A DNA stretch of 64,000 nucleotides from Gigaspora rosea (Eukaryota > Glomeromycota > Glomeromycetes > Diversisporales > Gigasporaceae). Positions 1-9,311 of the stretch are shown piece by piece. The notes below the pieces were generated by a model. The model was not told where the DNA came from and searched no databases. It was given only the letters and a program-made list of their open reading frames with translations. The position numbers and the translations under genes were made by a program. The DNA is taken from assembly GCA_003550325.1 (NCBI GenBank), contig QKWP01000073.1:497068-561067 (forward strand), written 5' to 3'. Each line of letters opens with the position of its first letter. Within the stretch, counting starts at the first letter, position 1.

Positions 1-82
1 GTATTTGATAGCATTGTACAAGCTTATAATATATCGACTCTTCTAGAAACTTTGCCAAATAATAATTTATTGATATAGTAAA

Positions 83-688
83 ATGAACCAACCTAGTATC
101 ATAATTAGTACTGATGAGGAATTGCGAATCGTTCTTCGATTAATTTATTATAATATACCTGAATTCCATTCTAATGCAAAGGCTCTACAAAAGGCATGCA
201 AAAAGGATGGATATAACCATTTCAGATTCAAAGATATAAAGAAGTGGTTAGAGAATCAGTATGATTACCAAATATACAGACAACCACCCAAAATTAAGGC
301 TCAGGCCAGCTTTTCTAAGTGTCGAATTCCTAATAAACTACATTAATGCGACCTGTTACCTCATGTTTATGATGACCAGGAAAGAGGAAAAGTATATTTA
401 CACACCTTGGTACTGATAGATGTGGCAACGAGATTTAAATGTGCTGTAGCATTGACATCAAAGAATAGTTTAGAAGTTTGGAATGCCATCGAAAAAATAT
501 ACAATAATCCCAAAAATCCACTAAAATGGCCAGCATTATTAATGATAGATGGTGCTGGAGAGTTTAAAGGATCATTTGCAAAAGGAATGGAGCAATATAA
601 TGTTCCTATAAGAGTTGTAGATCTTTATTGCTTTGAGAGTTTAGCATTAGTTAAAAAATTCAAACAAGATTTAGCAAAACTTATATAA
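83..688 (+). pseudogene. Polinton-type rve integrase, N-terminal and core parts (fossil)
   Basis: Two adjacent coding pieces read as the front half of a retroviral-like DDE (rve) integrase. The first (83-346) carries the lysine- and tryptophan-rich N-terminal block with IKKWLENQ and a RQPPK segment. The second (407-688) carries the RNase H-fold core with LIDVATRF around the first Asp and MIDGAGEFKG around the second Asp. Integrases of this type, with this N-terminal block, are known from Polinton/Maverick elements, where they insert the linear element into chromosomal DNA. The gene is broken (about two breaks) and may start left of the window. The downstream frame at 776-1744 continues the family architecture, and a packaging ATPase follows. 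A retrotransposon origin is possible but fits the neighbours less well. Confidence 0.7.
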
Positions 689-775
689 AAAATTCAATAT
701 GCTATAGAGGGAAAACTCAAAGAAGGTGAACGCTCAAAATTATGGAACAAAATACTTCAGAAAATAATAGATTAT

Positions 776-1744
776 ATGAATAATAATAAAACGCGATTAA
801 TAGGCATGTCCCCATCATATGCAATGACGTTGCGGGAAGTAATACCTAAAGTATCCACCAAACCTAAGAGACCTATCGGAAAAGATGAACTGCGATTACA
901 GAAAGGAACAACTGTAAGGTATTTATTAAAACCGGGTGAATTAGAAGGAGAACACATGCATAGAAAAACCGATCCATACTTCTCGTTGCGTATTTATAAA
1001 ATTTCAAAAGTTATTGTTGGTAAGAATCCACCACAACCTGTCTTATATTACCTGGAAGACCAGCCCATTGAATCTACCGCTCATTTGATGGGTCGCAATC
1101 CACACCGGCCATTTAAGAGAGAAGAACTTCAAGTCATTGAGAATTCTGAAAAAGTTGAATATCCACCCGATGAATTTATACGAAAATATCACCCCTCTAG
1201 ATTAATACATTTTATTCGTGTTTCCAATAATGAATTTAATATAGCAGAACAATATGCCTCGAAACGTGGTGGATATATTTTAACTAAAACTGGACGAATC
1301 AATGATCAGAATGTATATCTTTGGTCATGTAGTAATGGAAAACACCAGTGGGAATATCCATACCCATTAATAGCTACAAAATTTGAATGGTGCCCAATTT
1401 GCCCACACACCCGTGAAAGGAGTTGTCGATATATTTTTGAGGATTTACTGGGTAAAAAGTTCCCACCATGCGCACCAAAATTCTTGGGTGGATTGAGGCT
1501 AGATGGGTATAACGAAGAACTAAAAATGGCGTGGGAGTATAATGGAGTCCAGTATTTTTATCGCAATAGTTTATATCACAAAAATCAAGGTGACTTAGAT
1601 TCACAAAGAGCACGTGATCAAATAAAGCGGGAAATATGCAAAAGAGAAGGCATAGATCTTATTGAAATTAGCTATGATACAGATTTGTTTTCCTATATCA
1701 AAAGTGAATTACAAAAGAGGGGTTATTTATCACATAAAGAATAA
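776..1744 (+). CDS. integrase C-terminal region joined to zinc-finger and Vsr-like nuclease domains
   Basis: A 322-codon open frame from ATG 776. Residues about 1-115 resemble the C-terminal part of Polinton-type integrases: an arginine/lysine linker, then a chromodomain- or SH3-like barrel around KGTTVRYLLKPGEL and VLYYLEDQ. Residues about 155-215 hold a treble-clef-like zinc element with HQWEYP and CPICPHTR. Residues about 235-310 resemble very-short-patch-repair (Vsr) and related PD-(D/E)XK nucleases: GLRLDGYNEELKMAWEYNG, a conserved Asp/Lys helix with a Cys, then IDLIEISY. Zinc finger plus Vsr-like nuclease pairs are common in giant viruses and related mobile elements. The nuclease could nick target DNA or act as a separate endonuclease. 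It belongs to the virus-like fossil. Domain identities are by eye and the fold assignment is inference. Confidence 0.62.
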   Translation: MNNNKTRLIGMSPSYAMTLREVIPKVSTKPKRPIGKDELRLQKGTTVRYLLKPGELEGEHMHRKTDPYFSLRIYKISKVIVGKNPPQPVLYYLEDQPIESTAHLMGRNPHRPFKREELQVIENSEKVEYPPDEFIRKYHPSRLIHFIRVSNNEFNIAEQYASKRGGYILTKTGRINDQNVYLWSCSNGKHQWEYPYPLIATKFEWCPICPHTRERSCRYIFEDLLGKKFPPCAPKFLGGLRLDGYNEELKMAWEYNGVQYFYRNSLYHKNQGDLDSQRARDQIKREICKREGIDLIEISYDTDLFSYIKSELQKRGYLSHKE

Positions 1745-1889
1745 ATTCATAAGTATAACATTCGTGCGAGTTGACCTACAACTTCGAATCTATGAATTAT
1801 CAGAATAAAAAATCTGGTGAATATATGTATATAGCAATACAGATCATTATTTTTCAATATAATAATTAGTATTGCTTATTTTAACCAGA

Positions 1890-2666
1890 ATGAAAGTAGA
1901 AAAACTTGATCCGTGTGAAATATTCGTACTTAATATCGATGAATACAAAAATCTGAAAAGATTCAATGGTCTTAACTCATGTCCTCAGTGGCCTTTTAAT
2001 TTACTAGTTAGTGGGCGAACTAGATCTGGAAAAACAAATATGATTATTAGTCTCTTACTTGGGGATAAGATGTTTCGAATGTTTAGCGGAAAAAAAGGTG
2101 GAACGAGATATATTAAAAATGATGATTTGGTTTTGATCGGACATCATCTCAAGGAACCGAAATATAGACATTTGCATGATTGTTACCGAATAATTTCAAA
2201 TAGCCCAAAGCCATATCGTGAATATATTACATTCCGAGCATTGAAACCCGACAAAATGCCAAAAGTTGATGACTTCTCTCCTGAAAGAGGAACAGTTGCT
2301 ATATTCGAAGATGTGTGTACCGAACCTAAAAACATACAAGAAAAAATTGCTCGTTACTTTACTGAAGGGCGTTATAAAAACATTAGTAATATATATAATA
2401 TATATACTACACAATCCTTCTTTGACTGTCCAAAACTAATAAGAAAAAATCTCGATTATATTGTTCTCTTCAATGGTAGTGGTACCTATGATGAGCTAGT
2501 TAACATTGCCCGACGATATACAAAAAAATGGCGTGATGTTGTCGATATACTTGATAAAAATTTGCAAGGTAGAGAATTTATTGTTATTGATTTAACTAGA
2601 GCGAAAGAAGACCCTCTATATATCAGAAAAGGTTGGGACCAAGCACTTGATCTTTCTAATAAGTAG
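1890..2666 (+). CDS. A32/FtsK-HerA-type genome-packaging ATPase
   Basis: The frame is open from 1872, but the first ATG is at 1890, giving about 258 residues starting [13 protein letters not shown] Walker A motif, [10 protein letters not shown], lies near residue 45. A hydrophobic Walker B, TVAIFEDV, lies near residue 140. A sensor-like [10 protein letters not shown] near residue 175 precedes a polar C-terminal helical part. This order and size fit the packaging ATPases of Polintons, virophage-like and nucleocytoplasmic large DNA viruses, which pump DNA into capsids. The frame looks whole. It lies about 145 bp after the integrase region on the same strand, and integrase plus packaging ATPase is a Polinton-like pairing. 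No capsid gene was recognised nearby, so present packaging activity cannot be claimed. Confidence 0.82.
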   Translation: MKVEKLDPCEIFVLNIDEYKNLKRFNGLNSCPQWPFNLLVSGRTRSGKTNMIISLLLGDKMFRMFSGKKGGTRYIKNDDLVLIGHHLKEPKYRHLHDCYRIISNSPKPYREYITFRALKPDKMPKVDDFSPERGTVAIFEDVCTEPKNIQEKIARYFTEGRYKNISNIYNIYTTQSFFDCPKLIRKNLDYIVLFNGSGTYDELVNIARRYTKKWRDVVDILDKNLQGREFIVIDLTRAKEDPLYIRKGWDQALDLSNK

Positions 2667-3139
2667 AGCCTTATTTATAATAATGAGGTAATAATTATTT
2701 TTTCCGTTATTTATTAATACAACAATATAAGTATTGCAAAGCAATGGGCTATGCCTCACATCCTACTCGCCACTTCTATTAAGAAGCTGTCCATATCCAG
2801 CCGTGATTGAAATTGGGGTGGATGGTTTTAACATCTTATTCGCTACTATTCTCAAATGAAATAGCTATCAGTATCCAGCCTGATTGAAGTCAAAGTATAT
2901 ATTGAAAAAAATAAATAAATTCAGTAGTTTACTTGTACCAAGGGAGTTTTTGTGCCGGGTAAAACAGGTTGATATAAAAAATCAAAGTAAAAAATGTTAC
3001 CAACTTTCCTTTAGGAAAGATAACAAAATAAAGTCTAAAGTACTAGCCCTCAAGGAATACCTTAGATGATTTATTTTAAATAGATATATATGAATAAGTT
3101 ATATAATTAATAAATTGAATAAATAAATGTGTATAGGTA
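2667..3139. other. intergenic, weakly repetitive
   Basis: No convincing gene. Two loosely similar stretches (about 2755-2815 and 2830-2885) share a GCTGTCCATATCCAGCC-like core and look like a degenerate tandem pair. The short frame at 2884-3069 has no ATG at its recorded start and no recognisable domain. Confidence 0.4.
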
Positions 3140-3340
3140 TTAGATAAGTTGTGCATTATTAATTTGACGCATTTCTTCTCTAACTGCCCATAATAATTGG
3201 TAATGCTTAGCTAATTGCTTGGCCGTCATACCATCTGGTCGGTACATAAATTCAATCCATTTTCTTTGTATAGTTATACAAGCTTGAATTTTCTTACCAA
3301 TTTCTCTGGCACGTTCGGCCTTTTTGATAGCATTCTGCAT
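3140..3340 (-). CDS. small basic helical protein with IQ-like motif, hypothetical
   Basis: A 66-codon frame from ATG 3340. It opens with a charged amphipathic stretch (KKAERAREIGKKIQ), followed by ACITIQRKWIEFMYRP, which resembles an IQ motif (IQxxxRxxxΦ), then a helical segment with EEMRQINNAQ. Similar short peptides are, as I recall, common in predicted Rhizophagus proteins, but no function is known to me. It abuts the next frame upstream on the same strand, and both lie in the virus-like region between the packaging ATPase and a Sel1 remnant. It may be the tail of a larger product. Confidence 0.4.
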   Translation of the reverse strand: MQNAIKKAERAREIGKKIQACITIQRKWIEFMYRPDGMTAKQLAKHYQLLWAVREEMRQINNAQLI

Positions 3341-3808
3341 TCACAATCCATATCGATGTAATGCATACTTACTGTCATAATCATATCCGGAATTAGATTC
3401 TTGTTTAATTTTCAAATATTCTTCATAATTTACACCACAGTATTTATTACTGGTACATAAAAATTTCCAATGTCTTTCCATTCCTATATGGTTATAATTT
3501 ACTATATTCTTCTTTCTTTGTCCAGTATATACTAACTGATCACAAGAGAAACATATTGCTATTCCGATTTCAGAAGCATATGAACCACTATTTGGCAATC
3601 GTATTATTTTCCTAGCTTCAAGGTATTTGTTACTTTCAGAAGGAAATAGATTGTTTTCTCTGAAATATATAAGACGTTCCCAAATCCGTTTCATCCACTC
3701 ACTAGGAGTTTCATTAGTACGAACTTGAGGCATCTTTTCATATTCACTCCATTCTTCATCTGAACATTTAGAGCCACCATGAGCTATTAAACTACTGAAA
3801 TTACTCAT
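3341..3808 (-). CDS. hypothetical 155-residue protein
   Basis: Frame from ATG 3808. It is acidic at the N-terminus (DEEWSEYEKMP), has a Trp/Arg-rich middle (EWMKRIWERLIYF), and ends with Cys and His residues (ICFSCDQLVY, then HWKFLCTSNKYCG). The spacing is compatible with a degenerate zinc-binding site, but no named family is recognised. It runs opposite to the packaging ATPase and lies directly upstream of the IQ-like frame, so the two were probably expressed together. It could be a structural or accessory protein of the virus-like element or a lineage-specific fungal protein. Confidence 0.42.
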   Translation of the reverse strand: MSNFSSLIAHGGSKCSDEEWSEYEKMPQVRTNETPSEWMKRIWERLIYFRENNLFPSESNKYLEARKIIRLPNSGSYASEIGIAICFSCDQLVYTGQRKKNIVNYNHIGMERHWKFLCTSNKYCGVNYEEYLKIKQESNSGYDYDSKYALHRYGL

Positions 3809-4109
3809 TTTTCATGACCTATTTATCAATTATATGAGATTATGTGATTTATACTGTATTTAGGGATTTAGACCTATTAGATTTGGTACTATAGAATATA
3901 TGATTCAATTTTAGTGCAGATTGGATTCTCAAACCATCTCTTCAAAATAATTCGTGAAAATATTTTACACTTAGCTTCATTCTGAGGAAGTGGTAGTCGG
4001 GATAGCATTTGTGAGAGCAAAAATTTGTGGTTCTATTACAAAGCAATGGCTCTTCAAGCCTACAAAAAAATCGAATAAATAAAATATTAAATACATCTTG
4101 CAAAATACC

Positions 4110-4260
4110 AACTTGAAATATGTGCCTTTAGACACTAGCTCCGCTATTCCACGAACATTGTCCATATTAGCCGAATGTTCATAATAAGCAAATATCTTAT
4201 CAATCCCAATTCCATTTTGATAACAATTACTGACTTCGTACGTTCCATCAATATTTCCCT
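4110..4260 (-). pseudogene. Sel1-repeat fragment
   Basis: Reading leftward from 4258, after an acceptor-like CTCTAG, the frame gives GTYEVSNCYQNGIGIDK followed by IFAYYEHSANMDN. This matches the Sel1-like repeat pattern (G-x-Y-x-L-G-x-C-Y-x-x-G-x-G, then A-x-x-Y-Y-x-x-S-A). Only about one repeat is visible, with no start or flanking exons. Sel1 proteins are scaffold-type solenoids that are strongly expanded in Rhizophagus. This piece is probably a broken exon. Confidence 0.5.
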
Positions 4261-4347
4261 AGAGTTAGAGAGAATGTGAGAATAAATTTGTCATATTACC
4301 CGTAAACTACATGCAAAAATAAAATTGTATATGTTTATATAAGTTTC

Positions 4348-4629
4348 GAGGTAGATACATTCGAACTATTTCTCATCTCGTAGCTCAGTAGACGAAACCG
4401 CGGGAAGCCTGTGTGATCTTCCTCTCCTCACTACGCAGACAATGATAATTTGATGATCGCGCCCTCAAAGCAGTATTTTTATAAGAAAAAACGAGGTGGA
4501 TACATTCAAATTAATTCTTATCTTGTAGTTCAGTGGATTATACCGTGGGAAGCTCATCGGGTCTTCCTCTCCTTACTACAGACAATAATAATTTGACAAT
4601 CGCGCCCTCTATAATAGTGTTTTATATGA
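4348..4629. repeat. tandem pair of about 137-bp tRNA-like repeat units
   Basis: Copy 1 is 4348-4484 and copy 2 is 4493-4629, separated by 8 bp. Both begin GAGGT(A/G)GATACATTC and carry ATCGCGCCCTC about 115 bp later. Each holds a segment like a pol III A box (GTAGCTCAGTAGACG in copy 1, GTAGTTCAGTGGATT in copy 2), but no clear B box. This suggests a decayed tRNA-derived SINE head or tRNA pseudogene that was duplicated in tandem. Confidence 0.5.
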
Positions 4630-6052
4630 AATAAAATTTAGGGAGGTAATAGTCGGATCCTAGGCCTGCCTCAAAAGGCTATAACTACACCTGAGAAGAC
4701 TATATTATAAAGGATAGATAGATTGTATATTTTTTGCGGACCAGACGATCACCTTTACCTAAGTACTGGGCTACCTAAGGTAATTATGAGCCCGTTGAGT
4801 CTCACAACATGAATAGTCAGAGGCCCTATCGCTTCTATAACAGAAACGAAATTTTTTGCTTGACTAAGTATACCCGTACAAATAGCTCCGGCAACTGTCT
4901 TATCAACACAATATGGGAAAGGGTAGATTTAGCAGAGCATGCATAAGATGCTAAAAAAATATCAAATAAAAAATGGAAAAAGAGATGTTATATACACGCT
5001 TCATGTATGTAGCGCAAGGAATGTTTCAAGTTGGTTATTGTTATGTGGCTCGCTGTATTTGGTTTACTTGGCAACCTATAAATATTTGTACATCCACAAT
5101 ATTTTTTTCGAATTTTCGATGTTCTACGTATTAGATATTGGATATTCGATCAACATATGATTTATATACAAATAAATGCCTATGTGTGCTATTTTAATAC
5201 AACCACGTACACAAATTCAAAAATTCGAACACGATTTTTTTCTACAATGTCCCATGAGACCGTTAAGTCATGTGTCTTCGCAATAACGATAAATTTTCAA
5301 TCTGAAATTAGTAACAGGTAAGGAAATCGCTATATTTAGTATAATTTCCAGATACGAATTTATACGTAGCTACTCTTCAAATTTCTTATAATTTCGTTCT
5401 CAAGACTATTTATCAATTAATACTCAGGTTCGTGGTTATCTACTATTTGAGATTCTTTTAATTTCGCTTTATAAAATGCGGGTATATAACATCGATATTA
5501 ATATATATCTGGCTATTTTACAGTGCTAATATGTAAATATATACGTGGCTAAAATTTTTATTGCAAGATTTATACTATTATCATATATATATTTCGCTTA
5601 TCTGTTATTTACAGTGCTTCAACAGTACTTTAACAGTGGCTTAGCGATTTTACATATATTTATTATGGAAAAGCCAACAGCACTTCAACAGTGGCTTAAC
5701 AGTAGTTTATGACTTTAATATACGTAGTAAGAATCGTTGTAAAAAAATAAAGTTCGTAATACAAGTCGTACGAAATTAGGTATATGGTGACACTCCTGCA
5801 GAATTATTTCTCACGGTCGATTTTTATTAATAACGAATAATACAATAAATCAAGTCTATTCATGTTGATCCCTTAATGGTGCTAATTTTTTTGCGATACC
5901 AACTTCAGAGTATCGGCTCACCCTTCTTTTCTTTCTATGCTCAATCAATCCATTTCGTGTTGAATTAACGCATAACTATATTTACAAAAAATGCAATTGA
6001 TAATTTGATGAGCACAAATGCAGACAGATAATGAAAGCGTGTAGATACTTAC
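4630..6052. other. no convincing gene
   Basis: AT-rich sequence with imperfect short repeats around CAGTGCTTCAACAGTA (about 5610-5700). A minus-strand stretch of about 50 open codons at about 4750-4920 (reading VAGAICTGILSQAKNF) could be an isolated exon but has no partner. The frame at 4939-5160 looks fortuitous. Confidence 0.4.
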
Positions 6053-7928
6053 GGCCCATTTGATTATTGCCTCATATAACCACACAAAGTTTGGCATATC
6101 AACCCAGTTTTTCGGTAGGCAGAAATGATCAACCTCGAATAACCTATGTACACCTGGAATTGAATGATTAACTTTCTGATTATTGAAACGTTTTAATACA
6201 AATTTATGAAATGCATACTTCTAAAATCCATCATTGTTAGTGACAATTCGGTTTTGAATGCAGTTAAACCATAAACTCTTAAGTCTGTAAAAAGTTGTCG
6301 GCGTGAATCAGCTTCTTCTATGACAATATTATTATATAATACTGCCATGTTACTTGCATTCTTGATATCATCATCCACGTTTTTTTTCTGTGGTGCACCC
6401 GGTCTAGCTCCTTCGCCACAAACTATAGGGTAGTTTACCACGTCATTGAGAAATCCTACACCATCGGCCCGTATTCTAGTTCCAGGACCTTTTAAAGGTA
6501 TTTCACCACTATATAATATGAATAATTTTATTCATAATATAATTTATGTAGGTTCAAAGCTACTTACTATATGTAATTAACCTTGGCAAAATTCCACAAT
6601 GCCGAGTCAATTATAGGATGTACAAACTGGTTAAGATGCGGTTTTTCCAGGATTGTAACAGCAGTTTAGTAAATCCGTGACAGGCGCAATATCCCTCAAC
6701 GAATTAAGATCCTCCAATGAAAACGCTTTTAAACTGAAACGAATAAAAAATAGATAGTAAATTGGACAAATATTACTATAACAAGTTGCGTAAGTTCTCT
6801 CTTGTTCTTACAATTTGGGTAAAGTTTCCTGAATTAATTTTTTAATATTCTTTAAGTGTTCTGAATCACATTTATTGAAATCTATATTGTTGATGGCATT
6901 ATCCCAGCCTTGCGCAGTGAAATCTTTATTGAAAAATGACGTAAGATATTCGTGAATATCATCAGTAATATAGTTGTCAATTTCATCAAAAACTTCGTGC
7001 AAAATGGGTTTTTGAAGTCCCAAATCCAGAAGTAGTGAAAATTTTGATTTTGGACGTAGATCCATTATAGATGCTTTAGGGCATTTACTTAAAAAAAATT
7101 CTGTAACTTCCTTTATGACGGGTGAAACTTCAATCGAGTCTTCAAGGATATCCTTAACACACATCGTCTATAGAAAATAGAAATCATTATTTTTCCTAAA
7201 ATACCAACAGAAAATATTACCAGAGACGAATTTTACTAACACTACTTTCACCGGTAACTACATCTCCGCCTTCATTTTCTTCCAGTTTATTTTCTTCCGG
7301 TTTACTTTCTTCCAGTTTGTTTTCTTCTTGTTCATTATTAACAGTAGTCTGGGTTTTTGTACTGGAATCTTGACTTTCAAAGCCCCTGATGTCATGATTG
7401 TTATTCAAAGACTGGTGTATATTAAGAAATCCCAATAAAATTATCTGATTGGTTTATTTTTCAGGAATTTATTAAATAATTAATGCCTACTCTTGCAAAC
7501 TTTTCGGTAGTCTTTCCTGTCATGACCGTTTTATCAGTAACGACACTTAATTCAACATTGACTTTATATCGACTCTATGATAATACATCAAAAGTTGATC
7601 ATTAATCGTAAAGTACGTACAATAATTGGGTATTACTAACCTCAGCAAATTTTAGGTCCTGATTTTCAAGGAAATTTAATATATCTTTTCGTTTTAGTGT
7701 TCTTGGCAGGTTTTCAAGAAGCTTGATAGCCTTATTTTTTGCTCCCAACCGAAGACTTTTATGATTTGATAAAATTTCTAGCTGTTCTTCTAAAGAGTTT
7801 TGGATATCGTTTAAATTTTCACTTGTAAAGTTAACGTTATCTGATATGTAGCGTAGGACTTCCAATACACTCCATTTTGAGCAATCGTTCAATTGAAAGT
7901 AATTTCTAATATGATTTTCAAAATTCAT
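6053..7928 (-). CDS. spliced hypothetical gene with possible PD-(D/E)XK-like region
   Basis: Exons inferred from splice sites: 7928-7641 (donor GTTAGT), about 7445-7240, 7167 to about 6820 (donor GTAAGA), 6733-6568 (acceptor TTTCAG, donor GTAAGT), 6508-6219 (donor GTATGC), 6153-6053 (acceptor TTCCAG, donor GTAAGT). Most joins keep frame; the end of exon 2 is uncertain. Exon 4 appears to carry a one-base slip, because its first half (LKAFSLEDLNSL) and second half (PHLNQFVHPIIDSALW) are in different frames. Exon 5 contains RIRADGVGFLND and ICGEG-like VCGEGARPGAPQKK, then an acidic helix. The layout recalls restriction-endonuclease-like domains of Rhizophagus multi-copy proteins. Exon 2 has an acidic EE(N/S)KLEE linker repeat. 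No 3' terminal exon was found. It is probably a host-type gene, possibly decaying. Confidence 0.45.
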
Positions 7929-7989
7929 CTAAGGTACATAATGAATTATAGTTAACACTGACAAAAGAAAGATGCAAGACAAACGGGCA

Positions 7990-8345
7990 CAAGATACTGG
8001 CTTGATGTAATGCTTCTGGTAGAGAGCGGGAGGAGTGTTCTACAATGAGGATTGTTCGAGACAATGAGTCAAAGAGGGTACCTCCGCAACTTTCCTACCA
8101 AGCATCAGCCACAGAGAGTTACATAACGCAAGTGTTATGCTTCGCTTTGCAGGTGTAGGAAGTATTACATCCAATATACTAGAGACAAGAACGGAAACAT
8201 GATCTACAATGAGGTAAGTTCAGCGAATGAACAAAGGGTCAAAGAGGGTAGCCTACGCCTTGCTCTAAACAACAACCGCAGGAATTAACTAGATAGTAAA
8301 GCAATCTCGCCCTGCCATACGGGTGTCAGATACTGTGGGTCGCCA
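7990..8345. repeat. GC-richer island with two related units
   Basis: This block is clearly less AT-rich than its surroundings. Two similar units, about 8031-8130 and 8203-8292, share TCTACAATGAGG and, about 30 bp later, GTCAAAGAGGGTA. The first also contains a small hairpin, GTTCGAGACAATG. No open frame explains it. It could be a decayed repeat or a small structured RNA locus. Confidence 0.4.
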
Positions 8346-9311
8346 GAAGTAATCTGATTTCAACTTGCCTTAATAATACTGTAAATAGCGGTGAAAAGAA
8401 AAATATTTTGATCGATTTCACGTCAATCATTTAATGGACACGTAGTTATGTTTTTCTGATTTAGGGTGGAGATAATCACGTGATGATCGGCAAATCAAAT
8501 TGCAGAAATTTTAAAGGAAGTAAAAAAACATGAAAAGCAAAGGAAACATCAGTCTAAACCTGCCTTGGGGTATTAATAAAAAATGTCGGGAAGGTGATTT
8601 TGCTATATAAAAACACCTAATAAAACCTAAACCTAATTTTAACCATAAAGTTAACGAATTAAAATATTAATTTATATAAATTATCTCCGCTTTAGACATC
8701 CTCTGATTTAGGTAATTATTTGTTATTTTAACCCGAGCCAATTTTATATATGACGTAATAACATTTTGGTCTGGATTCAAAAATAATTACCCATTTTTTG
8801 ATAATGGTATTAACTTTACTACTATTACATTATTATAAAATTTTTAACGGTTGTCTGCTTTCAAGTTCGCGGATGCGCATTGTTAAGGTATGAATACTTC
8901 ATTTATGATAGTATACTCTAATGTACCATCTTCTGGACTTGCTAACTTATGACCACTCTTTCATACAGATTTCTGAGAAATTTATTAACACTGCAAAAGG
9001 CAGGCAATATAGTCTTTCAGCCTTCTTCTCTAGAGTTCGAAAAAGATAACGGACAACCAACTGATACACATTGGGGAATTGTATATCCATTTTTATTCTA
9101 CCCAGAATATGATAACAAATAAAACTGGAGCATAATTAATGTAGTTTAGATGATTGGATATATGGAAAATTTATATAGACACTAACATGTAACCATATAT
9201 AGATTTAGTTCTTTTGATTGATTTTTACAATAAATAATGTTGATGTAATTTTTACAAATATTTTTTTTGTGTGATTAACCTTTTGAATATATCCAATTTT
9301 GTACTAAAACA
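8346..9311. other. mostly empty, with a possible orphan exon at about 8968-9121 (+)
   Basis: After an acceptor-like TTTCATACAG, the plus strand reads about 50 codons to a stop, including QPTDTHWGIVYPFLFYPEY, which has protein-like composition. No upstream exon or family was recognised. The remainder is AT-rich with no clear signal. Confidence 0.3.

Noticed and set aside
2884-3069. 61-codon frame
   Set aside because: No ATG at its start, no motif, in AT-rich intergenic DNA.
4348-4484. functional tRNA gene
   Set aside because: A-box-like word only, no B box or acceptor stem.
4939-5160. 73-codon frame with hydrophobic stretch
   Set aside because: Could look like a membrane peptide, but AT-rich DNA yields such Phe/Tyr/Leu runs by chance and no support exists.
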